DNA of 64,000 nt from Bacteroidales bacterium (GTDB taxonomy: Bacteria; Bacteroidota; Bacteroidia; Bacteroidales; UBA932): contig JAFVWT010000004.1 in NCBI GenBank assembly GCA_017501525.1, positions 1 to 64,000 on the forward strand, in the 5' to 3' direction. This document shows, piece by piece, positions 41,146 through 50,481 of this stretch. The notes below the pieces were generated by a model. That model did no database searches. It saw only the letters and a list, made by a program, of their open reading frames with translations, and was not told the origin of the DNA. How positions within the stretch are numbered: the stretch's first letter is position 1; each line of letters begins with the position of its first letter. Position numbers and translations under genes: made by a program.

Positions 41146-42237
41146 TTATTTTACTGTTACACTTAGAGGAAATGACAGTTGTTCTCCTTTTTGGTAAACG
41201 GCAACTCTTGATTGGAGTATAAGTTCTTGTCCGTCAAATATCTTTATATTGCAGATGGCAGGAACCCTGTATGTGATATCACTTCTCGAAGATGCACTTT
41301 TGACAGCTTTACCGTTTTGTTTTACTTCCGGTTCTGTAACAATTGTTTCACTTTCGCTGTGGAATGTTTCAGGAATTACTTCAAGGATTATAGGGCGTCC
41401 TTCGATCATGTCAGCATGTAAAAGACCAGATGTCTCTGAAAATCTGAATGCAACAATCATTTCCTCTTCAGATGAGTTCTCGGGGAGAACATCAAATGAC
41501 ATCTTTTGGACATGGGTGTCCACTGTACCGATAAATAACGCCATATACTCCTGTTCAAGTCTGTTCAATTCTGCAATTGCAGAGCCAAGGGCCTCTCCGC
41601 TGAATGTAGCATCTGTATCACCAGTGATAATCTCAAATCTTTTGGTCCTGATGGACATTATCATATTTGCAGCTTCCTGTGCCTTTTTCTCTATACTTTT
41701 CTCTACGACTTGCGATACGGTAGAGGAAACCCTATCGTATCCTCCTTGCTCATTTTTCTGTCTGTGATATAATGTTGTTTGGGCAACTGTCAGATTCTCA
41801 GTCGCTTCAAGGGCTTCAACCTCAAAATTTGCAAGAGAAGGGAATCTCCAATATTCTCCGTTCCCTTTATATTGGTCAGAAAGGATAATAACTCCCTGAG
41901 AAGTCATTTTAAAAAATGAAAGAGGGGCTAACTCACTCTCAAATCCACTTAAATTTGCAACATAACTGACGCTCTTGTCTGCTTCAATCATAGGCTTTAA
42001 TCCAATGCTCATCAGTGTATATCTGGTCTGAGCAGACTCAGGAACTTCAATTCCAAGAAATTTTTGGGCATATTCTGAGTAGATGCCTGGGGTGTATCTC
42101 TCGCAGAATGCCTCTACTGTCAGATGCAGGTTTGTTTTAGGTAGTGAGTATCTTACAACTCCGCCCTCATTTTGTTGTTGTGCCCATATCCCAATAGTGG
42201 ACAATAGGGTAATGACTGTTATTAATAATCTTTTCAT
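41146..42237 (-). CDS. DUF4831-family exported protein
   Basis: A 363-residue exported protein with signal peptide MKRLLITVITLLSTIGIWAQ. The mature chain begins QQNEGGVVRYSLPKTNLHLTVEA and contains the family-like SYVANLSGFESELAP and RTKRFEIITGDTDATFSGEALGSAI. DUF4831 proteins are common in Bacteroidales and have no known function; the beta-rich composition suggests an envelope role. The open frame runs from a TTG at 42243, but the ATG at 42237 is used here. An R2 repeat ends 13 bp upstream of the ATG. Confidence 0.8.
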   Translation of the reverse strand: MKRLLITVITLLSTIGIWAQQQNEGGVVRYSLPKTNLHLTVEAFCERYTPGIYSEYAQKFLGIEVPESAQTRYTLMSIGLKPMIEADKSVSYVANLSGFESELAPLSFFKMTSQGVIILSDQYKGNGEYWRFPSLANFEVEALEATENLTVAQTTLYHRQKNEQGGYDRVSSTVSQVVEKSIEKKAQEAANMIMSIRTKRFEIITGDTDATFSGEALGSAIAELNRLEQEYMALFIGTVDTHVQKMSFDVLPENSSEEEMIVAFRFSETSGLLHADMIEGRPIILEVIPETFHSESETIVTEPEVKQNGKAVKSASSRSDITYRVPAICNIKIFDGQELILQSRVAVYQKGEQLSFPLSVTVK

Positions 42238-42249
42238 AATCAATGATTT

Positions 42250-42379
42250 GCTTTAAGGAACTTCTATAAATTCCACGTTTTATATATTATAAAGGTTCAT
42301 CTGTAAAACTTTTGCGCGCTTTATGTTTTTTCTTGTAATCTTCAGCTCTTTCTTTCATTCACATAGCCCCGCTATGCTC
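42250..42379 (-). repeat. Composite dispersed repeat R2, copy a
   Basis: On the minus strand it starts GAGCATAGCGGGGCTATGTG, continues with AAGAAAGAGCTGAAGATTAC, GCGCAAAAGTTTTACAG and ends AAAACGTGGAATTTATAGAA. It is alignable over about 110 nt with 44472-44572 and 57868-57973 on the plus strand. The end is just upstream of the DUF4831 gene. Confidence 0.65.
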
Positions 42380-42410
42380 ATTCAATAAAAACCTAAATCT
42401 TCTCAAAGAA

Positions 42411-42451
42411 AAATTCATAAATCGCTGCAAAGTTATTTATAGAACTTCCTT
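42411..42451. repeat. Palindromic repeat R1, copy 5
   Basis: ATTCATAAATCGCTGCAAAG followed by TTATTTATAGAACTTCCTTT shares the arm and GCAAAG centre of R1. The repeat covers the stop codon region of the acyltransferase gene. Confidence 0.55.
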
Positions 42452-43335
42452 TTTGTTTTCCACCTTCGGTGGCTCCATAGCCAGGTGTGTTTGTTGTTTT
42501 GTATATCTTCTTCCAGATATTTTGCAAATGTTTTGGTGATTTCTCCCTTTGGCATTAATGAGGCATCTTCGCAGATGAGTCTGAGCACTGCGGTGTTATC
42601 TCTTCTACCTCTTCTGACTACTCCGCAGTAGACTACAGGCATACCGACTTTTGAGGCAATGTATTCGGGACCTTCAAGCATATATGTGGTCTGATTGAGG
42701 AATTCCACCTTGTAGTCGCTCTCCCTGGCAGAGGGGCATTGGTCGCAAATAAAAAAGAATACATTTTTGCCTTCTTTCTCTCTGAGTATGTGCCGTATGA
42801 TATTTTTTGACTCGATTATCGAACATGCGTCATGTTTTTGGCGTATCTTGTTTATAACCATGTGGGCCAGTTTGCTTGATGGTTTTTTGTAAACATAAGT
42901 AAAACTCTTGTTTTCAATATTCATACCATAGAATTCCTTTAGGTCAGGAAGTCCTGTAAACAATTCCCAATTGCCAATGTGCCCCAGCATTACAGCGACA
43001 TTTTTCCTTTTGTTGTAAGCATTTTCCAATACTTCTATCCCCTCTATTTTCACCTGTCGTCCAATCTCTTCCCGTGATGCAGAATATGCCCATACAGATT
43101 CTGCAATTGTATCTGCCAGAAATGTATAAAACTCTTTGGCAATCTTCTCAAGTTCCTTGTAATTGAGTTCTGGAAATGATCTCGAAAGATTTATCAATAT
43201 GGTGGAGTATCTGTATTTGAATACTTTACAAAGTAAAAATGATAATATGTCGGAGAAAAAGTAGTGTACCCTCAATGGTAGTAGAGAGACCACTTTAAGA
43301 GAAAATATTATGATATAATATCCGATTTTAACCAT
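42433..43335 (-). CDS. LpxL/HtrB-family lipid A (lysophospholipid) acyltransferase
   Basis: A 300-residue inner-membrane-associated acyltransferase. It has an N-terminal hydrophobic anchor and the HX4E catalytic motif in MLGHIGNWELF (about residue 118). The conserved FFICDQCPSARESDYKVEFLN (lipid A acyltransferase signature) and the late PEYIASKVGMPVVYCGVVRR follow. It is expected to add a secondary acyl chain to lipid A, using acyl-ACP. The gene is monocistronic; its 3' end lies within an R1 palindrome. Confidence 0.9.
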   Translation of the reverse strand: MVKIGYYIIIFSLKVVSLLPLRVHYFFSDILSFLLCKVFKYRYSTILINLSRSFPELNYKELEKIAKEFYTFLADTIAESVWAYSASREEIGRQVKIEGIEVLENAYNKRKNVAVMLGHIGNWELFTGLPDLKEFYGMNIENKSFTYVYKKPSSKLAHMVINKIRQKHDACSIIESKNIIRHILREKEGKNVFFFICDQCPSARESDYKVEFLNQTTYMLEGPEYIASKVGMPVVYCGVVRRGRRDNTAVLRLICEDASLMPKGEITKTFAKYLEEDIQNNKHTWLWSHRRWKTKRKFYK

Positions 43336-43533
43336 ATCTTACAAAGATACATAAATGGTACCAAATCTAAAATAGATATGATATAAAAATGAGTGGAGTC
43401 CGATAAAAGACTAAATGGTGATTCATATAAGTCCCATTTGGTAGTAATATCTGAATGGGCCAATAGTTCGGTACATTTTTGACATTGATGTGTGGGAACT
43501 ATGTTTCTCTTTTCTGATGTGTAGCTATGCAAT
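43336..43533. other. Intergenic region upstream of the acyltransferase gene
   Basis: About 200 bp without a credible gene. It holds the presumed promoter of the acyltransferase gene, but no clear TAnnTTTG box was recognised on the minus strand. Confidence 0.4.
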
Positions 43534-43571
43534 AAGAGGGCAGCTCTCCATATTACGGAAACTGCCCTCTT
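43534..43571 (-). terminator. Terminator downstream of the LysR gene
   Basis: A 10-bp perfect stem AAGAGGGCAG (43534-43543) pairs with CTGCCCTCTT (43562-43571). It lies 50 bp after the LysR-like gene on the minus strand. Confidence 0.65.
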
Positions 43572-43621
43572 TAGTAGTCATGGCTGTTCTATAATTCCCT
43601 GACGGGATTTGTAGAGGCCTA

Positions 43622-44221
43622 TTATTTATGAGTCTTGCAACTCATGATAAAGTTTTCAATCGATTCAACTTTTCTGTTATGTTTGTCGAAAATCATATAA
43701 ATGGTGCTCATAGGGTAGTCTGAGCCTGTTATATTGATAGTGGCAAATATGTTTGTCTGTCTTGTATCACTTGGGCTAAGTGTAAATGCGATATCAATTG
43801 CCTTGCTTTGTAGCAAATCTTCCATTTCCTCATCTTCCCTTTCCAGAATTGTTATAGTTGTGGAAGGATATATTTTACAGAATGATTCTGCGAGTCTTGG
43901 CAGAAGAGCCTTTGCAATAACAGTTGATGCTGCTATATTCAGATGTTTATGGGTTTCAGCAGGTTGGGGAACCAATTCGCGATGGGCACAGGCATATAAA
44001 TGTAAAATCCTCTCTGCGTAGTCCAATAATATTTTTCCTTTTTCAGTGAGGACTACCTGACCTTTCTTACGGATAAAGACTTGATCATGGATGTCATTTT
44101 CTATTTCTGCGATGTGGCTACTGACTGCTGGTTGGGTAATTCCGAGTTCTTTGGCAGCTTTAGTAAAATTACCCTTGATGGCACAAGTGTAAAATACCTT
44201 TAGTCTGAAATCATTTAGCAT
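43622..44221 (-). CDS. Shortened LysR-family transcriptional regulator
   Basis: Only 199 residues, where the family usually has about 300. The N-terminal winged helix is complete (DFRLKVFYTCAIKGNFTKAAKELGITQPAVSSHIAEIEN, residues 4-42) and the linker helix is present. The effector domain begins normally (LNIAASTVIAKALLPRLAESF, IYPSTTITIL, AIDIAFTLSP). At about residue 158 it jumps to a segment like the very C-terminus of such regulators (TIYMIFDKHNRKVESIENFI). Roughly 95 residues of the middle lobe seem to be missing without loss of frame. The protein could still bind DNA but probably not a normal ligand. No divergent target gene is seen upstream. Confidence 0.75.
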   Translation of the reverse strand: MLNDFRLKVFYTCAIKGNFTKAAKELGITQPAVSSHIAEIENDIHDQVFIRKKGQVVLTEKGKILLDYAERILHLYACAHRELVPQPAETHKHLNIAASTVIAKALLPRLAESFCKIYPSTTITILEREDEEMEDLLQSKAIDIAFTLSPSDTRQTNIFATINITGSDYPMSTIYMIFDKHNRKVESIENFIMSCKTHK

Positions 44222-44471
44222 AATAAATAGGTTTTAGTATGAATAAGTATGTAATTTGTTTTTGGTTTCTTTATCAGAGTTTTATATGATTTTCAAATAT
44301 AGCATATATTATCGATATATACAATATATTTTGAGAAAAAGTACTCTGATACGGGTATTTTATAAGTTTCTTGAACAGCTGTTGCAGAATATTCTCTTGT
44401 TGGAACTTTTAGAGAGGGGCTATAAAAGACTTTGCGAAGATTTATGTGAATTTTTCAGAGAGGAGTTACGG

Positions 44472-44572
44472 GAGCATAGCGTGAAAGAAAGGTGGAAAGA
44501 TTCTGGGGTAAAACACAAAGGAAGCAAAAGGTTTTGAATCCTGTATTTAAGAGGTGGGCTTTATAGATGTTA
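44472..44572 (+). repeat. Composite dispersed repeat R2, copy b
   Basis: GAGCATAGCGTGAAAGAAAG, then GCAAAAGGTTTTGAATCCTG, and the end GGGCTTTATAGATGTT. It is more diverged than copies a and c but follows the same order of blocks. Confidence 0.55.
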
Positions 44573-44700
44573 CTTTAAATGCATGTTGTAAGGGTAAGGG
44601 ATGGAGGCATGCTTACATTCCTATGGGGAAGCCTAAACGGAATTTAGTTTCCATTCAGGTCATTTACGGCTCGAACGGGCATCTTAATTTATCAGGTATG

Positions 44701-44757
44701 GGATGACATTATGGGTCCGATTTGGTCAGGAATGACGTTATAGGTCCGATTGGGTAG
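44701..44757 (+). repeat. Two-unit tandem repeat of about 28 bp
   Basis: GGATGACATTATGGGTCCGA and TTTGGTCA are followed by GGAATGACGTTATAGGTCCG and ATTGGGTAG. The two units differ by a few substitutions and one inserted base. Confidence 0.65.
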
Positions 44758-44764
44758 GTTTACA

Positions 44765-45472
44765 TTATTGGGGCAAGAAACGGAAGATAATTTCGCCGGC
44801 TTGTCTCTCTTTGTCTTTGGATTTTTCAAATCTTGATAGCTTTGCTGCCCTAAGTGCTTCTTCTCGCAGACAGTTGTCAGCAGATGATACCTCTTCTATA
44901 ATTTTAGTCTGTATCACCTTTCCGTTTTTATCAACTATAATGCTTACAGCAATATCGCCGCCTCCGTAGCATTTGTATGCGGGTATTCTCGGCTTCCTTG
45001 TCATTTTTCTCCCGTCAAGTGAGTACGAGAGAACAGAAGGACCTTTATATTCTTCCTTTTTTGAGTCATCCTCAGATTTACCCACTGCAATATCATCGGG
45101 TGAGTCTTCATTTTTAAGAGCCTCTCTCTTGGAGGCATTGAGTCTCTCCTGAAGTCTGCGGGCTTCGTCATACACTTCATTGGGATTTGAATGGCGGTCA
45201 TCTTTCAAATTCTGAGTGGATGCATCTACCACCACATTTCTGGGGGTTTGCCCTTTTGCGGCGGCAATCATTCTGTCAAGTTCCTCGCTGACACTTTGGG
45301 CCATTTGCTCCTGCTGTTTCTGCTTTTCAAGTTCCTCGTATTTGGTGAAATCGAGTACAAATGAAGTCTCCTTACTTACTTGAAGATTTATTGAATAGAG
45401 AAGGAATACAATTATAAGGACAAGGTGGAATATTATCGTGAGATATAATCCTGCCTTGTCCTCTTTTTCCAT
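44765..45472 (-). CDS. TonB-like energy transducer with C-terminal TonB domain
   Basis: A 235-residue protein anchored by one N-terminal hydrophobic helix (GLYLTIIFHLVLIIVFLLYSI). A charged, Gln/Lys/Asp-rich periplasmic spacer of about 120 residues follows. The C-terminal domain (about residues 150-235) resembles the TonB family: RKPRIPAYKCYGGGDIAVSIIVDKNGKVIQTKI, ending with AAKLSRFEKSKDKERQAGEIIFRF. It probably couples the proton motive force, via ExbB/ExbD, to an outer-membrane receptor. The frame extends to a TTG at 45508 inside udk; the ATG at 45472 is preferred and lies 10 bp after the udk stop, so the two are co-transcribed. Confidence 0.82.
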   Translation of the reverse strand: MEKEDKAGLYLTIIFHLVLIIVFLLYSINLQVSKETSFVLDFTKYEELEKQKQQEQMAQSVSEELDRMIAAAKGQTPRNVVVDASTQNLKDDRHSNPNEVYDEARRLQERLNASKREALKNEDSPDDIAVGKSEDDSKKEEYKGPSVLSYSLDGRKMTRKPRIPAYKCYGGGDIAVSIIVDKNGKVIQTKIIEEVSSADNCLREEALRAAKLSRFEKSKDKERQAGEIIFRFLPQ

Positions 45473-45482
45473 CTTTGGAAGA

Positions 45483-46097
45483 TTATTTATCTTTAATTGC
45501 TTTTTCAATGGTCGCTATTAAAATATCTATTCCTACTTTATTGTGCCCTCCCTGCGGAAGAATCAAATCGGCATACCGTTTTGTGGGTTCAATGAATTGC
45601 AGATGCATAGGTTTGACCGTCTTTTCATATCTTTCCAAAACATTTGCCACACTTTTCCCCCTTTCAAGAATGTCTCGTGATATTACCCTTACGAGTCTGT
45701 CATCGGGATCGGCATCCACAAAGACCAGAATATCCAGCAACTTTCTGAGTTCACTATTTGTGAAGATAAGAATTCCCTCTATTATAATGATTTGTGCCGG
45801 AGAGACCTTGACTGTCTCATCGCATCTTGTGCAAGTGATGTATGAGTAAGTGGGTTGTTCAACTGCTTTTCCTCTCTTAAGTTCTTTAAGATGCTCAATC
45901 AGAAGATCAAAATCAATCGCATCAGGATGGTCAAAATTCAATTTCTGTCTCTCTTGCAGTGGAATGTCAGAGTTGTCCTTGTAGTATGAATCCTGAGGAA
46001 TTACCACAACTTCACTCTCTTTGAACTTCTCGGTAATTTTCTTTACAACAGTTGTCTTACCGGAACCAGTTCCACCGGCGATACCTATTATCAACAT
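45483..46097 (-). CDS. udk: Uridine kinase
   Basis: A 204-residue P-loop kinase that phosphorylates uridine and cytidine in pyrimidine salvage. The Walker A motif GIAGGTGSGKTTVVKKI is at residues 5-21. DSYYKDNSDIPLQ, NFDHPDAIDFDLL and the later RVISRDILERGKS are hallmarks of the family. The length is normal. It lies 32 bp after asnS and precedes a TonB-like gene. Confidence 0.95.
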   Translation of the reverse strand: MLIIGIAGGTGSGKTTVVKKITEKFKESEVVVIPQDSYYKDNSDIPLQERQKLNFDHPDAIDFDLLIEHLKELKRGKAVEQPTYSYITCTRCDETVKVSPAQIIIIEGILIFTNSELRKLLDILVFVDADPDDRLVRVISRDILERGKSVANVLERYEKTVKPMHLQFIEPTKRYADLILPQGGHNKVGIDILIATIEKAIKDK

Positions 46098-46129
46098 ATT
46101 AATCAGTTATTGGAGGGTTAGGACAATTT

Positions 46130-47524
46130 CTAAAAATCTGCAGATTTCGGAGTTCTTGGGAATGGAATTACGTCACGGATATTCTGCATACCTGTTACAA
46201 ATAGGAGCAGTCTCTCAAATCCCAATCCAAAGCCACTATGAGGAGCGGTACCGAAACGACGAGTGTCGATATACCACCATAGATTTGTAGTATCCATTCC
46301 TAGCTCTTCAATTCTCTTTGTGAGTTTCTCATACGAGCTTTCCCTTTCAGAACCTCCTATGATTTCACCAATCTTAGGGAATAATACATCCATTGCCCTT
46401 ACAGTCTTGCCATCATCGTTCTGTTTCATGTAGAATGCTTTGATGTCTTTAGGGTAGTCTGTAAGAATTACCGGCTTTTTGAAGTGTTTTTCGACAAGAT
46501 ATCGTTCGTGTTCACTCTGCAAGTCTACTCCCCAATGAACAGGATACTCGAATTTTTCTCCTGACGCCTCAAGTATTTTAATCCCTTCGGTATAAGTCAG
46601 GCGGACAAACTCTGTTCCTATAACACTCTTTAGTCTGTCGATAAGCTCTTTATCAAACATATTGTTCAAGAACTGAAGGTCGTCTGCACAATTGTCTAAT
46701 GCATACTGAACAAGATATTTGATGAACTCTTCAGCCAGGTCCATATTGTCTTCTATCTCATAAAATGCCATTTCAGGTTCAATCATCCAGAACTCTGCAA
46801 GGTGTCTCGGGGTATTTGAGTTTTCAGCTCTGAAAGTTGGACCGAATGTGTAAATATTTCCAAGAGCCATAGCTCCAAGTTCACCTTCAAGCTGTCCGCT
46901 TACAGTCAAACTGGTGTGTCTTCCAAAAAAGTCTTGGGTGTAATCAATTTTGCCTTCTTCGTTTCGTGGTGTGTTCTCAATATCAAGGGTTGTCACCTGA
47001 AACATTGCACCAGCACCTTCTGCATCAGATGCAGTGATAAGGGGGGTGTGAAGATAGCAGAAACCTTTGTCATTGAAGAATTTATGAATAGCAAATGCCA
47101 TTGCGTGGCGAATTCTCAACACTGCTCCAAAGGTATTTGTCCTAGGACGAAGATGAGCAATTTCTCTGAGAAATTCCATGCTGTGTCCTTTTTTCTGAAG
47201 AGGATATTTTTCTGGATCGGCTGTTCCGTAGAGTTCTATATTCTTTGCAAGAATTTCCACTTTTTGTCCGCTGCCTTGAGATTCAACCAATTGACCGGTG
47301 ACTGCAAGACAAGCACCGGTAGTGATACTTTTTAGCAATTCTTCTGAAAAATTGCCTGAGTGGTCGCAAACAATCTGTATATTGTTGATGGTCGAACCAT
47401 CGTTTAGAGCTATGAATGAAATGTTTTTGTTGCCTCTTTTGGTTCTGACCCAACCTTTTGCTGTTACTTCTACTCCTGGAGCCATTGCCAATAACTCCGC
47501 GATTCTTTGTCTTTTAGGTGTCAT
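46130..47524 (-). CDS. asnS: Asparaginyl-tRNA synthetase
   Basis: A 464-residue class IIb synthetase that charges tRNAAsn. The N-terminal OB fold ([25 protein letters not shown]) recognises the anticodon. Motif 2 ([26 protein letters not shown]) and motif 3 ([15 protein letters not shown]) are intact. [16 protein letters not shown] is typical of AsnRS. With a dedicated AsnRS present, the transamidation route to Asn-tRNA is not needed. Confidence 0.97.
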   Translation of the reverse strand: MTPKRQRIAELLAMAPGVEVTAKGWVRTKRGNKNISFIALNDGSTINNIQIVCDHSGNFSEELLKSITTGACLAVTGQLVESQGSGQKVEILAKNIELYGTADPEKYPLQKKGHSMEFLREIAHLRPRTNTFGAVLRIRHAMAFAIHKFFNDKGFCYLHTPLITASDAEGAGAMFQVTTLDIENTPRNEEGKIDYTQDFFGRHTSLTVSGQLEGELGAMALGNIYTFGPTFRAENSNTPRHLAEFWMIEPEMAFYEIEDNMDLAEEFIKYLVQYALDNCADDLQFLNNMFDKELIDRLKSVIGTEFVRLTYTEGIKILEASGEKFEYPVHWGVDLQSEHERYLVEKHFKKPVILTDYPKDIKAFYMKQNDDGKTVRAMDVLFPKIGEIIGGSERESSYEKLTKRIEELGMDTTNLWWYIDTRRFGTAPHSGFGLGFERLLLFVTGMQNIRDVIPFPRTPKSADF

Positions 47525-47565
47525 ATTATTGTAATTTATTTCTTATTTCTTAGAAGATTTCTTTA

Positions 47566-48771
47566 CTAGAATTCAATTCCCATAGCCTGACATATCTTTT
47601 TGGGAATATCTGTGTTGTCCATTCTTCCACTGAAGAGTTCGCTGGATGCTCCAATTGCAAATATAGGGACATTTGCAGCTGAATGGTCGGCAGTGCTCCA
47701 TCCTATATGAGCCCTTTTGGAAGCCTCTTCTACAAGGGTGATCTCACTCTTCGATATGTGCTCCGTAGATGACTGTTGAAAATCAAGCTCTTTGAGGAAA
47801 ATGTTGTATCCCTTTTCGTACCCTAAAGCAAGTCCACCGGTTTCGTGGTCTGCTGTAACAATTATTAGAGTCTGGTCAGGGTATTGTCTGTAAAATTCGA
47901 GTGCCACTTCTATTGCCTCTGCAAAGTCAAGCACCTCCAAAGCTGTAGTTTTGGTGTCGTTAGCGTGTGACGACCAGTCAATTCTACCACCTTCGGACAT
48001 AAAGAAGAATCCCTTTTCGCCGGTAGAAAGAACCTCTATACCTGCTCGAACGATTTCAGCATGTGTCAAGTCGGAGGAATCTCTGTCAATTGCATAAGGA
48101 AGACTGTTAATCTCCGGTCTCTTGTTGTGGGTATAGAATACTTTTTCGCCTCTATGCCCTTTCTTATTCCATGCTTCTTTCCCGAAGATTACTTCATACC
48201 CGTCTCTCTTTAATAATTTATATATAGATTTTTTTGTGTTGTCTTCTCCTTTGTAGTCAATAATGCCTCCACCACCAAAGAATTCAAATTCACTCTCGGT
48301 GATTTCAAGTGCAATATCGTAATAATTACTCCTGCTGCAGTTATGTCCATAAAATGCTGCAGGTGTTGCGTGATTCAGTCCGACTGTTGAACTGATACCT
48401 ACTTTATATCCCTCTTCGTGGATTTTGTAGGCTATACTTTTCAATTCTTCAGAACAATCGGCATTTACACCAATTGCTCCATTTTTTGATTTCTCACCTG
48501 TGGCGAGAGCTGTCCCTGCTGCCGCTGAATCTGTGATAAGATTTGTGGCAGAAAAGGTCGTAGCCATTCCCAATACAGGAAAATTCGAGAAAGATATGGC
48601 CTTGGGCCCTTTTTCTCTGTTAATGTAACCATTATAATATTCGGCTAAGGACACATGGTTGAATCCCATTCCATCTCCGATAAAGTAAAATACATATTTT
48701 GGCTTGTTCTCAGCTGTAAGAAGCAGTGGACAAATTAGAGTGATAATAAATAACAGTATTCTTTTTTTCAT
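47566..48771 (-). CDS. Alkaline phosphatase (PhoA family)
   Basis: A 401-residue exported phosphomonoesterase. The signal peptide MKKRILLFIITLICPLLLTA is followed by the metal-binding IGDGMGFNHV (Asp33). The phosphoserine motif LITDSAAAGTALATG has Asp81-Ser82; the later ADHETGGLALG and WSTADHSAANVPIFAIG carry the zinc and magnesium ligands. It is expected to release phosphate from organic monoesters in the periplasm. The frame extends to a TTG at 48804; the ATG at 48771 directly precedes the signal peptide and is taken as the start. Confidence 0.92.
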   Translation of the reverse strand: MKKRILLFIITLICPLLLTAENKPKYVFYFIGDGMGFNHVSLAEYYNGYINREKGPKAISFSNFPVLGMATTFSATNLITDSAAAGTALATGEKSKNGAIGVNADCSEELKSIAYKIHEEGYKVGISSTVGLNHATPAAFYGHNCSRSNYYDIALEITESEFEFFGGGGIIDYKGEDNTKKSIYKLLKRDGYEVIFGKEAWNKKGHRGEKVFYTHNKRPEINSLPYAIDRDSSDLTHAEIVRAGIEVLSTGEKGFFFMSEGGRIDWSSHANDTKTTALEVLDFAEAIEVALEFYRQYPDQTLIIVTADHETGGLALGYEKGYNIFLKELDFQQSSTEHISKSEITLVEEASKRAHIGWSTADHSAANVPIFAIGASSELFSGRMDNTDIPKKICQAMGIEF

Positions 48772-48873
48772 TCTGTGAACTTGTACTTTTTTATCTGACG
48801 ACAATTGTTGTCTATCTTCAAAGATAGGCTATAATATTTGAATGATGAAATAATCATTCAGTTTTCTTATAAA

Positions 48874-48907
48874 AATGGGTGTCCCATCATATCATGAGCC
48901 ACCCATT
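48874..48907 (-). terminator. Terminator of the exbB-exbD operon
   Basis: An 8-bp stem AATGGGTG (48874-48881) pairs with CACCCATT (48900-48907), and the minus strand continues with TTTTAT. It lies 21 bp after the last gene of the operon. Confidence 0.7.
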
Positions 48908-48928
48908 CTTATGTTTAATCAAGAATTA

Positions 48929-49405
48929 TTAGTAGTTAGTAACTACTTTTTTTCTTGCTGCATACATTATCTTAAGTGCAGAACAACGACGAAGTTCTTG
49001 TTTTACGTCTGTTACAATACCCATATATGTACCTTCATCAATTTTTAGTGAAATGGTCATAAATTCGCGGTCAGCTTCGCTAAGAGCTTCACGTTCAGCA
49101 GCCACAAAGTGGCGGATATCTTCTACAGTCTTGAATGAATCGTTCAACTGTATACGTGAGTCTGTACCGAATTGACTTTGGTATTGACTTGTCGGACTTC
49201 CGATATAAATGTAAGAAGACAAATCTTTTCTCTCAAGTTTTGTAACCTCTGTTGCATCAGGTAATTTTACATTTACCATGCGGTCTGTTTGACGCATGCT
49301 GGTAGATACCATGAAGAACATCAAGATCATAAACACGATGTCCGGGAGAGAAGCAGTACTGATTCCTGGTGTTTCTTTACCACCTTTTTTTAGAAATTTT
49401 GCCAT
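48929..49405 (-). CDS. ExbD/TolR-family protein
   Basis: A 158-residue protein with one N-terminal transmembrane helix (PDIVFMILMFFMVSTSM, with the conserved proton-relay Asp) and a periplasmic domain. ExbD forms the rotor or plug in the ExbB pentamer and powers TonB or Tol. The second of two ExbD paralogues, 19 bp behind the first; it is the last gene of a four-gene operon. Confidence 0.9.
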   Translation of the reverse strand: MAKFLKKGGKETPGISTASLPDIVFMILMFFMVSTSMRQTDRMVNVKLPDATEVTKLERKDLSSYIYIGSPTSQYQSQFGTDSRIQLNDSFKTVEDIRHFVAAEREALSEADREFMTISLKIDEGTYMGIVTDVKQELRRCSALKIMYAARKKVVTNY

Positions 49406-49424
49406 ATATTGTTTCCTCCTCTGA

Positions 49425-50006
49425 TTATTTCTTACTTACATCTTTAGGTTCTGACTCAGAAATTCTGTTAGGGATGGCTTTACGAACAATTTCCTGCTCT
49501 TCAGCGCTAAGGTCATTATATACCTTTCCGAAATTGCTTTTAGCGAACTGATCTCTGATATTGTTGAGAGCTTTCACAAGTATGTTCTGGATCTCAACAT
49601 ATTTCTTGTACGAGCTTGAACGGTCGTTCTGAAGGGAAATAATACCTTCAGATACAGGATACTCTCCGAAACCCTCGATATTTTCGATCTTCTTTGAAGG
49701 AAGTTTGTCACTATCGGTAGGGTTTGTTAAGAATTCCACTACGATTTCTTCAAGTTGTGCATCAGAGTAAATCACTTCACCGCCTGCCATAACGCCGTCC
49801 TTTGAGTTGATCTTAACGTCAAGGATATTACGACGGTTTACTTTCAAGTCTTGCACCTGTTGGTCTTCACTCGGCATAGGAGGAAGACGTCTTGAAAGAC
49901 CTGTTTCTGCGTCCATCGTAGTCACCATCAAGAAGAAAATCAACATTAGGAACGATATGTCCGCCATCGAACCGCCGTTTATTTCAGGTGTTTTTTTAGA
50001 TGCCAT
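49425..50006 (-). CDS. ExbD/TolR-family protein (first paralogue)
   Basis: A 193-residue ExbD with transmembrane helix MADISFLMLIFFLMVTTMD, carrying the conserved Asp. Its periplasmic part is longer than in the sister gene at 48929. Tandem exbD genes of unequal length are typical of Bacteroidota. The gene starts 7 bp after the small membrane-protein gene. Confidence 0.9.
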   Translation of the reverse strand: MASKKTPEINGGSMADISFLMLIFFLMVTTMDAETGLSRRLPPMPSEDQQVQDLKVNRRNILDVKINSKDGVMAGGEVIYSDAQLEEIVVEFLTNPTDSDKLPSKKIENIEGFGEYPVSEGIISLQNDRSSSYKKYVEIQNILVKALNNIRDQFAKSNFGKVYNDLSAEEQEIVRKAIPNRISESEPKDVSKK

Positions 50007-50013
50007 AATTTAA

Positions 50014-50472
50014 CTATCTGTTCTGAAAAATTTTTCTTAAGCTACCCCAGATCAATGCCACGAACGAACCACCAAGAAGGAAGTATGTAAGGTTTAGAAG
50101 GGTATCAGTCATTTTAAGTTCTCCGGCTGTAGGAGGTGTTGCAATATTTACTGCTACAGGTTCTCCGCTAGCAAGGATATAAGATACAACTACCAATACG
50201 ATAGTAAGGAGCAGTAAAAATCCTGTTTTCTTCAACGCTTTGCGATTTCCAACCATATTGATTACAGAAAGAAGGATTACCAATATGATGGCAGCAAACA
50301 GAAGGAGGTAGGTCCAACCAAGTAGACCGTCCAACATATTTGTTGAAGATATGGCTGCTGAAAGGTTACTTAGAGCGTAGATGCCGGTTGAATTCTGTAC
50401 ATAGAATACAGCAAGCACTACTACTGAAAGTGTCAGCAGACTTATCATTAATATTTTTAGAAATTTAGACAT
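50014..50472 (-). CDS. Four-helix membrane protein of the exb cluster
   Basis: A 152-residue protein with four hydrophobic segments (residues of about 5-27, 50-72, 80-101 and 122-146), with no catalytic motif. It sits between exbB and exbD in the operon with gaps of 9 and 7 bp, so it is very likely a component or assembly factor of the motor. Function is not established. Confidence 0.75.
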   Translation of the reverse strand: MSKFLKILMISLLTLSVVVLAVFYVQNSTGIYALSNLSAAISSTNMLDGLLGWTYLLLFAAIILVILLSVINMVGNRKALKKTGFLLLLTIVLVVVSYILASGEPVAVNIATPPTAGELKMTDTLLNLTYFLLGGSFVALIWGSLRKIFQNR

Positions 50473-50481
50473 ATTCAGATA

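Larger units (their letters stand above)
44222..44764. other. Gene-free intergenic region with repeats
   Basis: This 543-bp stretch holds R2 copy b (44472-44572) and a two-unit tandem repeat (44701-44757). An open frame on the plus strand at 44256-44537 covers part of R2 and has no recognisable protein features. No RNA gene or mobile element was identified. Confidence 0.5.

Noticed and set aside
44256-44537. Open reading frame of 93 codons on the plus strand
   Set aside because: It covers part of repeat R2, has no signal, domain or credible start context, and its composition is that of non-coding AT-rich DNA.
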